Assembly: GCF_024397855.1 (NCBI RefSeq)
Contig: NZ_CP073343.1
Location: 310,001-374,000 of the forward strand
From: Marinomonas rhizomae
Lineage (GTDB): Bacteria; Pseudomonadota; Gammaproteobacteria; Pseudomonadales; Marinomonadaceae
DNA: 64,000 nucleotides
Reading direction: 5' to 3'
Shown: one piece after another, positions 1 to 9,997 of the stretch
Position numbering within the stretch: the stretch's first letter is position 1
How the letters are laid out: each line of letters begins with the position of its first letter
Notes under the pieces: model-generated
Seen by the model: only the letters and a program-made list of their open reading frames with translations
The model's database searches: none
Told to the model about the DNA's origin: nothing
Program-made: the position numbers and the translations under genes

Positions 1-1
1 T

Positions 2-391
2 CGTTCTTCACCGTCGTTTCGTTTTATGATTTATGTGGCTGCCATGTTCGCTGTGAGCTGTTTTTTGGTGTCAATCAGTACATCGTTTTGGGCATTTGCC
101 GTGCTGCTTATTTTACTTGGGTTGAGTTTGCAGTTATTCACAACGTCAACGGCGTCTTATATGCAGGTGACAACAGAAAAACGTTACCGTGGACGAGTCA
201 TGGCGGTAGTTCTCGCAACAGCGTTGGGAAGTACCGCGCTAGGTGCGCCTTTAGTTGGTTGGATTGCCGACTTTTTTGGTGCCAGATGGGCGATTGGTAT
301 GGGCAGTTTTTCAGGTGTTGCGGCCGCGTCGCTGGGCTTTTGGTATTTGCGTAGGCAAACTCGAGCTGAATTAGAAAACAAGGCACTTTAG
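2..391 (+). CDS. MFS transporter, C-terminal part (cut by window edge)
   Basis: The reading frame is already open at the first bases of the window, so this is the 3' end of a gene that starts further left. The product is about 129 visible residues of a membrane transporter with hydrophobic segments near AMFAVSCFLVSI, FWAFAVLLILLGL and a helix around the GSTALGAPLVGWIADFFGA stretch. The RGRVMAV motif followed by a small-residue-rich helix is common in major facilitator superfamily proteins of the EntS/DUF894-like type. It ends in a short charged cytoplasmic tail. The substrate cannot be judged from this fragment. A decayed second copy of its last roughly 45 codons lies at about 55473-55604, on the other side of the T6SS island. 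Confidence 0.7.
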   Translation, partial: RSSPSFRFMIYVAAMFAVSCFLVSISTSFWAFAVLLILLGLSLQLFTTSTASYMQVTTEKRYRGRVMAVVLATALGSTALGAPLVGWIADFFGARWAIGMGSFSGVAAASLGFWYLRRQTRAELENKAL

Positions 392-757
392 CGGAATGAT
401 AAAACTCTAAATGAATTGCAGTCGTCTAGACCGAGTATTTAGTGTATTTTTTATAAATAGCGTCGCGTAAAGCGGTCACTCTTTTGCATAATTCTAAAAA
501 AATTGATGGAGAACATTATGTCACAGCATCTTGTATTGAGTTTTATTGGAGACGACCGTCCAGGCCTGGTTGAGCGTTTGTCCGATACTATTTCACGTCA
601 TCATGGTAATTGGTTAGAAAGGCGCATTTAGCAGATGAATTCACAGTATTTTGAACTTATCTGTTCTCTTTGAGCATCAAGCAGTACTTGTTATTGTACT
701 ACGTCATTTTGAATAGCTTGTAGTGGCATTGTTAATTAGGCAAGCATAAAGCAACGC
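253..757. repeat. Left flank direct repeat (MFS 3' end plus gcvR 5' part)
   Basis: This segment matches about 55473-55985 in the same orientation. From roughly 390 to 620 the two copies are nearly identical, including the intergenic run before the gcvR start and the start itself. Beyond 620 the left copy is much more diverged but can still be aligned to about 757. The repeat brackets the whole T6SS and effector block. I infer that the block entered at the MFS-gcvR junction and duplicated it, or that two junction copies recombined around it. Confidence 0.8.
518..757 (+). pseudogene. Decayed gcvR copy
   Basis: It starts with the same ATG and first 34 or so codons as the intact gene at 55732, giving MSQHLVLSFIGDDRPGLVE. 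An 8-base deletion near 620 then changes the frame and a stop follows at about 629-631, leaving a 37-codon stub. DNA similarity to the intact gene continues at a low level to about 757, with several more stops. This is a non-functional relic whose working counterpart lies at the far side of the island. Between 758 and 981 I see no gene and no convincing promoter for the T6SS operon. Confidence 0.8.
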
Positions 758-981
758 TCTCTTAGGGGTCCTCGCTTTGAAAGTTTTGTGTAGGCTTTTG
801 CTTGTAAAATGTAAAGACTACTTTAAAAAAATGAATGATTTGCGGGGGGGTTAGGTTTAATAATGTAACTGATGTTAAAAATATACCCGTATAGAGGTGA
901 AGGTTGAGTGTGGCGCAAAGTGTCTCGGTTCTTCGTTCGTCTTTGATTAGAGCTTTTGTGTTTTTAAAGGGTTAATTATTC

Positions 982-2553
982 ATGGATTTGAAGCTTACTG
1001 CTCATCAGGGAAAAGAGTTACTAGGTAATCGCGCTAGTGTTTTAGTGGATGCTGATGTCTATTCTGTTGGCCGTGGAAACGACAATTCTTGGGTGTTACC
1101 CGATCCTAGACTTCATATCTCTAATAAACACTGTGTGATTCATCGTAAGAATAATGAGTTTCATATCACCGATATCAGCACCAATGGTGTTTATCTAAAC
1201 GGTTCATCTGACCCTCTTGGACGTGGCCGAAGCCAAGTATTAAAGCAGGGGGATGTGCTAGTGATTGGTGAGTATACTGTCTATGCCGATATGATCGGAA
1301 GTGATGCTTATTCAGAAAACTTGGCTGAAACACCAACCCACCAAGAGTTGGATCAAAGTACTATTATTGCGGAAGCGATGCAAGAGGCCGAACCGCGTGA
1401 TATGAAATTCGCATCGGTGTCTGATGTTGTTAGAGATGCACTAACTCATCCTGACTCTGTCAAAGCGAACCAAGGTTCTCATAAAACGGCGGTCAGTGAG
1501 TTAGTAAATTCAAGCGCAGCCCCTACTGGTGCTTTATCATCAGATCCTACAATCAGTGAGCTGCTACGGCCCATTGCGCCAGAAAAAGCCTACTACGTAC
1601 CGCCTAAAGTACAGTCTGCTGCTCAGCCTGATCAGAAGCATGGCGTTGAGATGCCTCATGCAGAAGATAACAACCATGATGCCATTCCTGATAATTGGCT
1701 TGATTTAGTGGCTGGAAATGAAAGTGAAACAGCCGCAGTTCATGAAGAAATGTCTCAAGCTGCAGTATCTGTGGAACAAGCTGAAGGGGTAGAGGTAACG
1801 AGCCAAGAGAGTGTTTTGACAACGCAAGAGTTGGGTTCGTTTGAAAACGCGGCGCCGCCAGTGCAAACAGAGGCGCCACTCAAGGCAGAGCCATATATTA
1901 TGCCTACTGGTAAGTCCTCGACGCAGGCTGTCGCTGAATCAACATCGGTATCTCAAGAGGCATCAGAGGATAATGACTTGTTTGAGCTGATGATGAAGGA
2001 AGCAGGGCTTCCTGAGCACCTCTATAAAGGTAAAGATCATACGGAAATGGCACTGCAAATTGGGCGTATGTTAAGACAGTTTGCTCAAGGGACAACGGAA
2101 ACGTTAGCCACTCGCAATATGGTAAAAAGTGAGTTTCGTTTACAGCAAACGATGATACGCCCCGTTGATAATAACCCTCTGAAACTGTCGCCATCTGGTG
2201 ATGAAGCTTTGAAAGTCATGTTGATGGCCGATTCGGCAGCATATTTGCCTGCTGAAAACGCGATACAAGAAGGTTTCAAAGACATTCAAGCCCATCAGCT
2301 CGCGATGATGTCTGGTATTCAGGGGGCGTTTTCACATTTATTGAGTCGCTTTGAGCCACAAAAACTGGTGCGAAAGTTTGACGCTCGCCCGCGTTATAAC
2401 AAAGGTCTGCTGGCTCGAGGTAAAACAGATTATTGGCGTGAGTATCAAGATTACTATCAAGATATATGTACGATGATGGAAGACGAGTTCCAAGATCTAT
2501 TTTCTAATGAGTTTGGTAAAGCCTACGAAAGCCAGTTAAGGAAGTTACGATGA
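982..2553 (+). CDS. tagH: T6SS FHA-domain protein TagH
   Basis: First gene of the T6SS operon; 523 residues. Residues about 25-100 form a forkhead-associated domain, with the SVGRGNDNSWVLPD and STNGVYLNG motifs and a conserved HCVIH strand; FHA domains bind phosphothreonine. A long acidic, Ala/Glu/Thr-rich linker of low complexity follows (about 110-325). The C-terminal 190 residues match the conserved TagH/ImpI C-terminal region (DLFELMMKEAGLP, MRMLRQF-like and RYNKGLLARGKTDYWREY motifs). FHA proteins of this kind are targets or readers of PpkA in threonine-phosphorylation control of T6SS assembly; ppkA and pppA lie in the same operon. The stop overlaps the tssJ start by 4 bases. Confidence 0.9.
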   Translation: MDLKLTAHQGKELLGNRASVLVDADVYSVGRGNDNSWVLPDPRLHISNKHCVIHRKNNEFHITDISTNGVYLNGSSDPLGRGRSQVLKQGDVLVIGEYTVYADMIGSDAYSENLAETPTHQELDQSTIIAEAMQEAEPRDMKFASVSDVVRDALTHPDSVKANQGSHKTAVSELVNSSAAPTGALSSDPTISELLRPIAPEKAYYVPPKVQSAAQPDQKHGVEMPHAEDNNHDAIPDNWLDLVAGNESETAAVHEEMSQAAVSVEQAEGVEVTSQESVLTTQELGSFENAAPPVQTEAPLKAEPYIMPTGKSSTQAVAESTSVSQEASEDNDLFELMMKEAGLPEHLYKGKDHTEMALQIGRMLRQFAQGTTETLATRNMVKSEFRLQQTMIRPVDNNPLKLSPSGDEALKVMLMADSAAYLPAENAIQEGFKDIQAHQLAMMSGIQGAFSHLLSRFEPQKLVRKFDARPRYNKGLLARGKTDYWREYQDYYQDICTMMEDEFQDLFSNEFGKAYESQLRKLR

Positions 2554-3056
2554 AATCGAGACTTCTAAAGGGAATGGTTCTTAGTTGTTTGTTCTTGATA
2601 GGGTGCTCTTTAAATCCATTTTCCGATGCGGATAAAAATGCAGTGACGCTGGAGTTCAAAATAAAGGCGTCAGAGGACCTCAATCCAGACATACAAGGCA
2701 AACCTTCACCAATAGAGATTCGCTTGTATCAACTAAACTCTTTAACTGAGTTTCATCAAGCCGATTTCTTCGACTTGTTTACTGAAAAGCCTTTAGCCTC
2801 GAGTTTACTGGATACACGAATTTTTATTGTGAAGCCTGGTGAAGAGGTTTTTGTAGACACAGACTTAGACATAAATACACAGTTTATCGGGGTTGTGGCA
2901 GGTTATAGAGATTTAGATAACGCTATCTGGCATGACTCCATTCGAGTACGCGATGAACGAGGTTTTTTACTGCGTTTAATCGGTTCCCATAAACGAATGA
3001 CTTTACAGGCAAAAGCCAGTGAAGATCAGGTTTCCCTAATAGTTGAGCAAGAGTGA
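2550..3056 (+). CDS. tssJ: T6SS outer-membrane lipoprotein TssJ
   Basis: 168 residues with a lipoprotein signal peptide; the lipobox LIGC puts the lipidated cysteine at residue 19. The body fits the TssJ/SciN beta-sandwich family (LEFKIKASEDLNPD, PIEIRLYQLNS, and the late VVAGYRDLDNAIWHDSIRV segment). TssJ anchors the TssL/TssM membrane complex to the outer membrane on its periplasmic face. Its ATG overlaps the tagH stop (ATGA), so the two are translationally coupled. tssK follows after 6 bases. Confidence 0.93.
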   Translation: MKSRLLKGMVLSCLFLIGCSLNPFSDADKNAVTLEFKIKASEDLNPDIQGKPSPIEIRLYQLNSLTEFHQADFFDLFTEKPLASSLLDTRIFIVKPGEEVFVDTDLDINTQFIGVVAGYRDLDNAIWHDSIRVRDERGFLLRLIGSHKRMTLQAKASEDQVSLIVEQE

Positions 3057-3062
3057 ATTTGC

Positions 3063-4385
3063 ATGAGTTGGCACAGGAAAGTTGCATGGCAGGAAGGGGC
3101 ATTCATTCGGCCTCAGCATTTTCAGCAGCAAGATCGTCATTTGGAATGGAGTCTTGCTTCCCTTACGCATCAGTTACACGGTTATGGTTGGGGAATATCT
3201 GAATTAGAGTTTGATGTCGCTGCACTGCGTTTAGGGCACTTTGTGATTAAGAAATGTCGAGCATTTCTTCCCGACGGTAGCATCATTGATATGCCTAGTG
3301 AAGATGGCATTCCTGACCCCATCGTTATACAAGAGAAAGACGAAGGTCTACTCATATATTTGGCCTTACCTATTTGGCGGGCCGGTGCAAACGATATTGA
3401 TCGCCAAAATGCGGATGACAGCAATGCGCGTTACCGCCTAAGTCATATGGAAGTACCGGATATCGTTAGCAGTTCTAATACCGCTGCCAGCATCGAGCTT
3501 GCCAGTAAAAAAGTGCGCGTTGTTACTGAGCGAGATGGTCCGAAACAGTATTCAGCCATTGCAATAGCTAAAGTAAAATCGGTAAAAAATAAAGCGATAG
3601 AGCTCGATGAGCGCTTCATTCCTGCAGCGTTAGACGTGCAGTCGAGTGCAGCCTTAGTCAACATTGTTCGGGATGTTCAAGGATTAGTGCAGAAGCGTAC
3701 GATTTTGTTGGCAGAGCGTTTGAAGTCTTTAGCTGATGGTAATGGCGTGGAAATGGCTGACTTTTTGTTGCTGCAGATGTTGAATCGGTATCAACCTATT
3801 TTAGATCATTACTTAGCAGCAGACGGTGTCCACCCCGAACGTGTCTATCAATTGTTTGCTCAGCTTGCTAGTGAGCTAGCAACATTTACGCATCAAGATA
3901 AGCGTTTGGCGTCCGCGCCACCTTATTTTCATGATGATTTGCAAGTAACGTTTGAAAGCTTTGAGCTGTTGTTGCAGCAGCCGTTGAGCTTGCTATTAGA
4001 TCAAAGTGCCATCCAGATAGAGCTTGAGAACAAAGGCTTTGGTATTCGCATTGGCTATATTCCTCAGCTTGAATCGAGTGCAAGTTTTGTCTTATGCGCA
4101 CGAGCTGAAATGCCGAATGAGGAGTTACGTCGTCAGTTACCTATGCAGGCAAAAATTGGCTCGATCGAAAGAATCAATAATTTAGTCAATAAGCAGCTGC
4201 CTGGTATTCAAATTGATCCTTTAGCCTCTGCGCCTCGACAAATTCCATTTTATTCTGGCGCTGTATACTTCGAACTTAAGACGCAAGGCAAGTGGTGGCA
4301 AGATGTTGTTGACAGTAAAGGCCTTGCATTACACGTAGGTAGCCAGTTCCCAGGTATATCCTTGGAACTCTGGGTTATTAAATAA
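3063..4385 (+). CDS. tssK: T6SS baseplate protein TssK
   Basis: 440 residues, usual length for TssK (ImpJ/VasE). The N-terminal WQEGAFIRPQHFQQQDRH is the family signature, and the C-terminal end with LELWVIK is also typical. TssK links the baseplate wedges (TssEFG) to the cytoplasmic domains of TssL and TssM. It sits in the conserved tssJ-tssK-tssL-tssM block. The ATG follows the tssJ stop closely. Confidence 0.95.
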   Translation: MSWHRKVAWQEGAFIRPQHFQQQDRHLEWSLASLTHQLHGYGWGISELEFDVAALRLGHFVIKKCRAFLPDGSIIDMPSEDGIPDPIVIQEKDEGLLIYLALPIWRAGANDIDRQNADDSNARYRLSHMEVPDIVSSSNTAASIELASKKVRVVTERDGPKQYSAIAIAKVKSVKNKAIELDERFIPAALDVQSSAALVNIVRDVQGLVQKRTILLAERLKSLADGNGVEMADFLLLQMLNRYQPILDHYLAADGVHPERVYQLFAQLASELATFTHQDKRLASAPPYFHDDLQVTFESFELLLQQPLSLLLDQSAIQIELENKGFGIRIGYIPQLESSASFVLCARAEMPNEELRRQLPMQAKIGSIERINNLVNKQLPGIQIDPLASAPRQIPFYSGAVYFELKTQGKWWQDVVDSKGLALHVGSQFPGISLELWVIK

Positions 4386-4408
4386 CGACTTACAGGAAGA
4401 GTTTGAAA

Positions 4409-5731
4409 ATGGATTTTAATGGTAATCGCACCGTCATCATTCCTATGCCTGGCGGGCAAACTTCCCTTTCAGAGCAAGCACCCTCTACAAGTGCGCAGGG
4501 CGACGTTAATTGGTCAGGGTTGTTTGATGACCCTGAAAAATTCACGTGCTCAGGGCTTAATCGCTTAGAGAGTTCTGCATTTAAGTTGCTGTCTTTGGTG
4601 CCTGCTATTCGTAAATCTCAAACCAATCCTAGCTTGGCTTTGTTACGTCAACAGATTGTTGAGGAAATAGAGATATATGAAACCTCCGCTCGTAAAGCGG
4701 GGATCGATGCTCGTACAGTGATGATTGGTCGCTATGTTTTATGCACGGTATTAGATGAGGCTGTATTGAATACCCCTTGGGGTGGGCAAAGTGATTGGCA
4801 AAATGATTCATTACTAAGTCTATTTCATAAAGAGACATGGGGCGGTGAAAACTTCTTTGTCATGCTGGAGAATCTTGAGAAAGATCCGGCAGGAAATATA
4901 GATCTGCTTGAGTTGATGTATGTCTGCCTTTCGTTGGGCTTTGAAGGGCGCTATGCCGTTGAGGAAGATCGTGCTGGTAAGCTTATGCAAATCAGGTCAC
5001 GCTTGTATCGGTTAATCAGTACTCAGCGTAAGGACCCAGCACGATACCTTTCAGCAAACTGGCAGGGTGAAAGTATGAGTAATCAAGGGCTGCGTCGGTT
5101 TGTGCCGTTGTGGGTCTTTGTTGCTGTGCTTAGTGGTGTCTTAGCACTACTTCTGTTTTTTCTACTGTATGCTTTAAATCAGTCTTCTAATCCGCCTTAC
5201 CACCAGCTTACTAGTTTATCTGAACAGACGGTTACAACGCTGGATCGTCCGCGCATTATTGATGTCTCGGCACTGCAGACGCTTCGAAAATTCTTGAAAC
5301 CTGAGATAGCACAGGGTTTGGTTAAGGTGGAAGAGCGCAATGCCAATGTACGAATAATCATGCAAGGTGATTTATTTTTCCGTTCAGGCAGTGCCCAACT
5401 GACGTCTAAATACGACTCTCTGGTGAGGCGAGTTGCTCAAGCGTTACTTGAGGTCGAAGGTTCTGTATTGGTAGAAGGTCATTCCGATAATCAGCCGATC
5501 AACACACTTCAATTTCCATCAAATTGGCATTTATCGAAAGCTCGAGCGGAAGCGGTAGCAACTGAATTGCGCGACTATACAAACGAAAGTCAACGCTTTA
5601 AGTCTGAAGCGAAAGCCGACAGTCAACCCGTGGCAGATAACAGCACCCGTGATGGTCGAGCTCAAAATCGTCGAGTAGAAATTGTTTTGCTTTCCAATGT
5701 GATTTGGCGTTCCCAAGGAGGGAGTAACTAA
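4409..5731 (+). CDS. tssL: T6SS inner-membrane protein TssL with OmpA-like domain
   Basis: About 440 residues. Residues roughly 45-215 are the cytoplasmic DotU/IcmH domain (KLLSLVPAIRKS, YVLCTVLDEAVLNTPWG, GFEGRYAV). A single hydrophobic helix follows near residues 225-250, then a C-terminal OmpA-type peptidoglycan-binding domain (LFFRSGSAQLT, VEGHSDNQPI, LSKARAEAVA, NRRVEIVLL). TssL with TssM and TssJ makes the membrane complex; the OmpA module would tie it to the cell wall. I chose the ATG at 4409, 9 bases after AGGAAG, over an in-frame TTG two codons earlier. The stop overlaps the tssM start by one base. Confidence 0.93.
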   Translation: MDFNGNRTVIIPMPGGQTSLSEQAPSTSAQGDVNWSGLFDDPEKFTCSGLNRLESSAFKLLSLVPAIRKSQTNPSLALLRQQIVEEIEIYETSARKAGIDARTVMIGRYVLCTVLDEAVLNTPWGGQSDWQNDSLLSLFHKETWGGENFFVMLENLEKDPAGNIDLLELMYVCLSLGFEGRYAVEEDRAGKLMQIRSRLYRLISTQRKDPARYLSANWQGESMSNQGLRRFVPLWVFVAVLSGVLALLLFFLLYALNQSSNPPYHQLTSLSEQTVTTLDRPRIIDVSALQTLRKFLKPEIAQGLVKVEERNANVRIIMQGDLFFRSGSAQLTSKYDSLVRRVAQALLEVEGSVLVEGHSDNQPINTLQFPSNWHLSKARAEAVATELRDYTNESQRFKSEAKADSQPVADNSTRDGRAQNRRVEIVLLSNVIWRSQGGSN

Positions 5732-8700
5732 TGCGTTTTATGACGTCATTCCTACGTCTTTTTAAGGGCCTATTGTGGCTGCTTGCACTGGTTATTGTTG
5801 CCATATTGATATGGTTTGTCCTGCCGATGATCAGTATTGGTGGCAGTACGCCTTTTGGGTCATCTATGACACGTATCGTCGCCATAGCGTCTATGTTTGC
5901 TATGGCGGGGGCCTACAAGCTGAAACAATATATTGGTCGTAAGCGAAATAATGCTGCAATGGCCAAAGAGATGACTGAAAAGTCAGATGTTCCACAAGCA
6001 GCGGTTGGTGAGGCAGAAGTCGCTGAGCTGAAAGGTAAATTCGAGTCTGCTCTAGAAGCGCTTAAGAAGGTAAAAACCAAAGAAGGCGGACGAGGAAGTT
6101 ATTTATATGTTTTGCCTTGGTACGCGATTATTGGTCCGTCAGGTGCAGGTAAAACGACCGCTCTATTAAACTCAGATTTACACTTTCCGTTAATGGATTC
6201 TGTTGGCGCATCGGTAAAAGGCGTGGGTGGTACCAGAAACTGTGACTGGTGGTTTACTGATGAAGCTGTCTTACTGGATACAGCAGGGCGTTATACGACT
6301 CAAAATAATCAAAGTGAGTTAGATGAGGCTGAATGGAAAGGCTTTTTAGGGTTGTTGAAAAAGTTTCGATCTCGTAAGCCGATTAATGGTTTGATCGTCT
6401 CTTTTCCCGTGGATTATTTTTTAAGATTGCCTGAATCTGAGTTGATTGCTCACGCTAAGTTTATTAAGCAGAGAATCCAAGAGTTCCAAGAAACCTTTAA
6501 AATTCGTTTCCCTGTCTACGTCACGCTCACTAAAAGTGATTTAATGCCTGGTTTTAGTGAGTATTTTGATGATTTAGGTAAAGAAGATCGAGCTCAGGTG
6601 TGGGGTATGACATTCCCTGTCAGTGAAGATCAAGAACAGGATGTTGTGCCTGATTTCTTAACCGAATACCGTACTTTGCAAGAGCGAATTCAATCGCGAG
6701 AGTCTAGCCGACTGCAGGCAGAAAGTGATGTCAATCGCCGCGAGCTAATCTATGTTTTTCCTCGTACATTAGGGTTGCTGCAAGCACCTATTGCGACCTT
6801 CTTGGGCGAAATATTTAAACCAACACGTTATGAAACGCAACCTTTGTTACGTGGTGTGTATTTCACTAGTGGTACACAAGATGGTACGACGCTTGACCGC
6901 GTCATTAGCTCATTGGGGGCGAATTTCGGCCTTAAGAGCGATGCCTCATCCCATCGTGCTGGCAAGGGCAAAGCATACTTCTTGCATAACTTAATGGCAA
7001 AGGTGATTTTCAAAGAGTCGGGTCTTGCAGGCGTTAATATTAAACAAGAGCGACGTATGTTGTGGGTGCATTTGGCCGCTTATGGTGTCTCAGCATTAAT
7101 GGCATTAGGGCTCTCCAGTTATTGGATCTATAGCTACTTCGATAACAAGCAGCTGATTGTGCAAGTGGAGCAGGACATTGCGGCAGCGCAGGATGAAATT
7201 AGCAATATCAGTGCTTACGATCATAACCTGATGGCGCCTCTGCCAGCGTTAGATAAGGTGCGCAATATTACGACAGGTTATGTTGATAAAGATGCTAGTC
7301 GTCTGCAGTCGGTATTCCAAATGGGCTTGTATCAAGGTGATAAGCTGGGTCAAGAGGCGATAGAGGCTTATAAACAGCTGCTTTATAAAAGTTTCTTGCC
7401 TCGTATTATGGCGCGCTTGGAAGAGGCTATGTATCAAGAGCGAAGCAGTGCAGATGCACTTTATGAAACATTGAGGGTTTACTTGATGTTATCTGACTCG
7501 CAGCATTTTAACGCGGATGTGGTGAGTGGATGGTTTGAGCGGGATTGGCAGAAAAGTTTGCCCAATGCTCGTCAGCATGAGCTGATTAACCATTTGCAAG
7601 AGCACTTGAACGCCTTAATGGAATTTATGCCTGGTCTTCCGGCGCTACAGCCTAACGAAGAGCTGATTGCTAGTGCGCGTACTATTTTAAGTAAACAACC
7701 GCCTGCGCGTCGTTTTTACGCACATCTAAAACAAGATGGTTTAAATAACCCTGAACTGGGTGAGTTTCGATTGGTAGACGCTGTTGGCGCGGATTCTATT
7801 TATTTATTCCGTTTTAATAATGGGCAGAAGCTTACGGCAGGCATTAATGGATTTTATACGGGAACTGCGTATCAGCATTACTTTATTAAACAGCGCCATA
7901 TCCTGATTCAGGATCAACTTACTGATGAGTGGGTGATGGGGGATGAGTATGGTTTATCAGCCGTTGGTGCCAATGGCGACCGATTATTCAGACAAGTGGA
8001 GCGTTTGTATTTAGAGGATTATTTGTCTCATTGGCGTGGCTACATTGAAAGCATAGCGTTTAAGCCAGTGCGTACTAACCAAGAAAGCCTGTTGCTTCTA
8101 AAGCGATTGTCTCGTGATGACTCCCCCCTGATAGGGTTGTTGCAAGGTATTAAAAAGCACACCTCCGCTGAAGCGTTCTCTGTGTTGTCAACAGAGTCAA
8201 AAGAAGGCGTGATGAACAATGTTTCATCGGTCTTAACGTCAATTAACAATAAAGCGCCTGTAGAGCAATTTGAGAGACCAGAAAATCCAGTTGTTACGTA
8301 CTTTAAAGACCTTAATTTAATGGTTGAGGCTAGTGAAGGGAGCGCTCCGCCAATTGATGAAACACTTAAGCTTTTGGACGAGCTGTATGTGTATATGAGT
8401 GCAATGGATGGCTCTTTAAATCGAGGTAAGGCGGCTTTCCAAAATACGTCTGATCCTAATGGACCTTCTGCTGTCCTGCGTGAAATAGATGTAGAGGCTT
8501 CTCGTTTCCCTCAGCCATTAGCCGGTTTCATTGGTCGCGTGACCGATAATGCTCGCCGATTAACGACCACTGATGCAAAAGGTTATATGGAGCGTCGTTG
8601 GGAAAATGATGTGGTTCAACAATGTAAAGCGATGATTGAGGGGCGCTATCCGTTTGACAAATCCAGCAAAAGAGAAGCCACATTGGATGATGTGAGTGCT

Positions 8701-9279
8701 TACTTTGGCCCAAGTGGAATTGTAGAAAGTTATTTTGACGAAGTGATGATTGATTATGTCGACACGACTCGCCGTCCTTGGCAGTGGAATACTACGAATG
8801 GTATTAGCCTTGGCTTTTCCGATGAGGTGTTAACACAGCTTGAAACAGGCCGGGTGATTCGAGATACCTTTTATCGTAACGGGCACCCCAATCCAAATAT
8901 CAACTTTGAGTTGAAGCCTATCAGCATGGACAAGTCTATTTTGCGGATGAGCTTAACAATTAATGGACAGCAAATGACCTATGCGCATGGTCCTCAACGA
9001 GGGAAGCGCTTTCAGTGGCCTGAGTCTGATGGGCATGCTGAGCGTGGTTTGGCTCGTTTAGTCATTGTCACAAGTGATGGTCAAGAATCGATTACTGAAC
9101 AAGGGGATTGGGCGCTGTTTAAGTTATTTGATCAGGCTAAAATTCGACGTGTTGACAGCGAGCGTTACCTGCTTGATTTCACCCTTAATAACACTTATTC
9201 AGTCTCCCTTGAGTTACGTGCTGGGAGTGTTTATAACCCGTTTCTAATGTCTGAATTACAGCAAGTGAGGTGTCAATAA
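5731..9279 (+). CDS. tssM: T6SS inner-membrane protein TssM (IcmF)
   Basis: 1182 residues, normal for TssM. Hydrophobic helices lie near residues 8-32 and 45-65, and a third near 445-465 before the large periplasmic part. The cytoplasmic NTPase-like domain between them keeps a Walker A motif (GPSGAGKTTALLN) and a Walker B-like LLDTAGRY. The C-terminal third carries the IcmF-related and DUF1215-type periplasmic regions that bind TssJ. An intact Walker A is not universal in TssM proteins, so ATP or GTP binding is possible here. The stop overlaps the tagF ATG by one base. Confidence 0.95.
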   Translation: MRFMTSFLRLFKGLLWLLALVIVAILIWFVLPMISIGGSTPFGSSMTRIVAIASMFAMAGAYKLKQYIGRKRNNAAMAKEMTEKSDVPQAAVGEAEVAELKGKFESALEALKKVKTKEGGRGSYLYVLPWYAIIGPSGAGKTTALLNSDLHFPLMDSVGASVKGVGGTRNCDWWFTDEAVLLDTAGRYTTQNNQSELDEAEWKGFLGLLKKFRSRKPINGLIVSFPVDYFLRLPESELIAHAKFIKQRIQEFQETFKIRFPVYVTLTKSDLMPGFSEYFDDLGKEDRAQVWGMTFPVSEDQEQDVVPDFLTEYRTLQERIQSRESSRLQAESDVNRRELIYVFPRTLGLLQAPIATFLGEIFKPTRYETQPLLRGVYFTSGTQDGTTLDRVISSLGANFGLKSDASSHRAGKGKAYFLHNLMAKVIFKESGLAGVNIKQERRMLWVHLAAYGVSALMALGLSSYWIYSYFDNKQLIVQVEQDIAAAQDEISNISAYDHNLMAPLPALDKVRNITTGYVDKDASRLQSVFQMGLYQGDKLGQEAIEAYKQLLYKSFLPRIMARLEEAMYQERSSADALYETLRVYLMLSDSQHFNADVVSGWFERDWQKSLPNARQHELINHLQEHLNALMEFMPGLPALQPNEELIASARTILSKQPPARRFYAHLKQDGLNNPELGEFRLVDAVGADSIYLFRFNNGQKLTAGINGFYTGTAYQHYFIKQRHILIQDQLTDEWVMGDEYGLSAVGANGDRLFRQVERLYLEDYLSHWRGYIESIAFKPVRTNQESLLLLKRLSRDDSPLIGLLQGIKKHTSAEAFSVLSTESKEGVMNNVSSVLTSINNKAPVEQFERPENPVVTYFKDLNLMVEASEGSAPPIDETLKLLDELYVYMSAMDGSLNRGKAAFQNTSDPNGPSAVLREIDVEASRFPQPLAGFIGRVTDNARRLTTTDAKGYMERRWENDVVQQCKAMIEGRYPFDKSSKREATLDDVSAYFGPSGIVESYFDEVMIDYVDTTRRPWQWNTTNGISLGFSDEVLTQLETGRVIRDTFYRNGHPNPNINFELKPISMDKSILRMSLTINGQQMTYAHGPQRGKRFQWPESDGHAERGLARLVIVTSDGQESITEQGDWALFKLFDQAKIRRVDSERYLLDFTLNNTYSVSLELRAGSVYNPFLMSELQQVRCQ

Positions 9280-9989
9280 TGTCAGCCCTAAAAGTAGGTA
9301 TATATGGTAAGGTGCCTGCCCATCCAGATTTTATATCTGACACCCTTCATGCCGACATTTCTAATGAGCTATATGACTGGGCACAAACGGTTATGTTTCA
9401 TAGTCGTGAAAAAATGAGCGAGAGCCAATGGCTTCCAGCTTATTTAGTGTCGCCAATTTGGCGCATGGTTGTTCCAAAAAATGAGCAACGTACGCACGAA
9501 TGGGTGGGGGTTATGGTCCCCAGTGTTGATGCTTTAGGGCGATATTTTCCACTTTTTATAGTATTTGAAACAGAGTTCAAGTCGTTGACAGTCGAATGGT
9601 TGTTTAAGGAATGCACTGATCTGTTTAAAGTCATGGAAGAGGTGGCTATGAGTGCGCTACAGCAGCAACTTAACTTTTCACAACTTAAAAGACTTTTAGC
9701 TAATAAGCTTGAAGGCTTTAACTTTGGTCAAAAGCTAGTGTTACCAAACTCCCTAAATTCTGAAGCATTGGAGTTTAGTTGTGAACAACCTACCACGTCT
9801 AATGATGCATTTTTACAGCGGTCATTGGTGCAGTTAGACGGCGTTCTTTTGTGGACTTTAAGTGATATCAATAAATATCAAAAACCATTTTTTAAATGCC
9901 GTGATTTACCAATACCAAGCGAATATGAGTTTTTGTTAACTGGTACAGCAGCAAGTATTCAAAGTAAACATAAAGCAATGCAAAGCTAA
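9279..9989 (+). CDS. tagF: T6SS accessory protein TagF
   Basis: 236 residues starting GIYGKVPAHPDF after a short leader; this opening plus the YPLFIVFE-like segment (here YFPLFIVFETEF) is the ImpM/TagF signature. In Pseudomonas aeruginosa TagF represses T6SS activity post-translationally, in parallel with the PpkA/PppA threonine-phosphorylation pathway. pppA follows after 8 bases, which supports the same role here. I took the ATG that overlaps the tssM stop; an in-frame GTG three codons upstream is less likely. Confidence 0.9.
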   Translation: MSALKVGIYGKVPAHPDFISDTLHADISNELYDWAQTVMFHSREKMSESQWLPAYLVSPIWRMVVPKNEQRTHEWVGVMVPSVDALGRYFPLFIVFETEFKSLTVEWLFKECTDLFKVMEEVAMSALQQQLNFSQLKRLLANKLEGFNFGQKLVLPNSLNSEALEFSCEQPTTSNDAFLQRSLVQLDGVLLWTLSDINKYQKPFFKCRDLPIPSEYEFLLTGTAASIQSKHKAMQS

Positions 9990-9997
9990 GGTTAACT

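Noticed and set aside
758..981. Possible promoter upstream of tagH, including TTGAAA near 777 and a GGCGCAAAG-like stretch near 912
   Set aside because: Spacing to a matching -10 is wrong and the second does not fit the sigma54 consensus. I do not report a promoter here.
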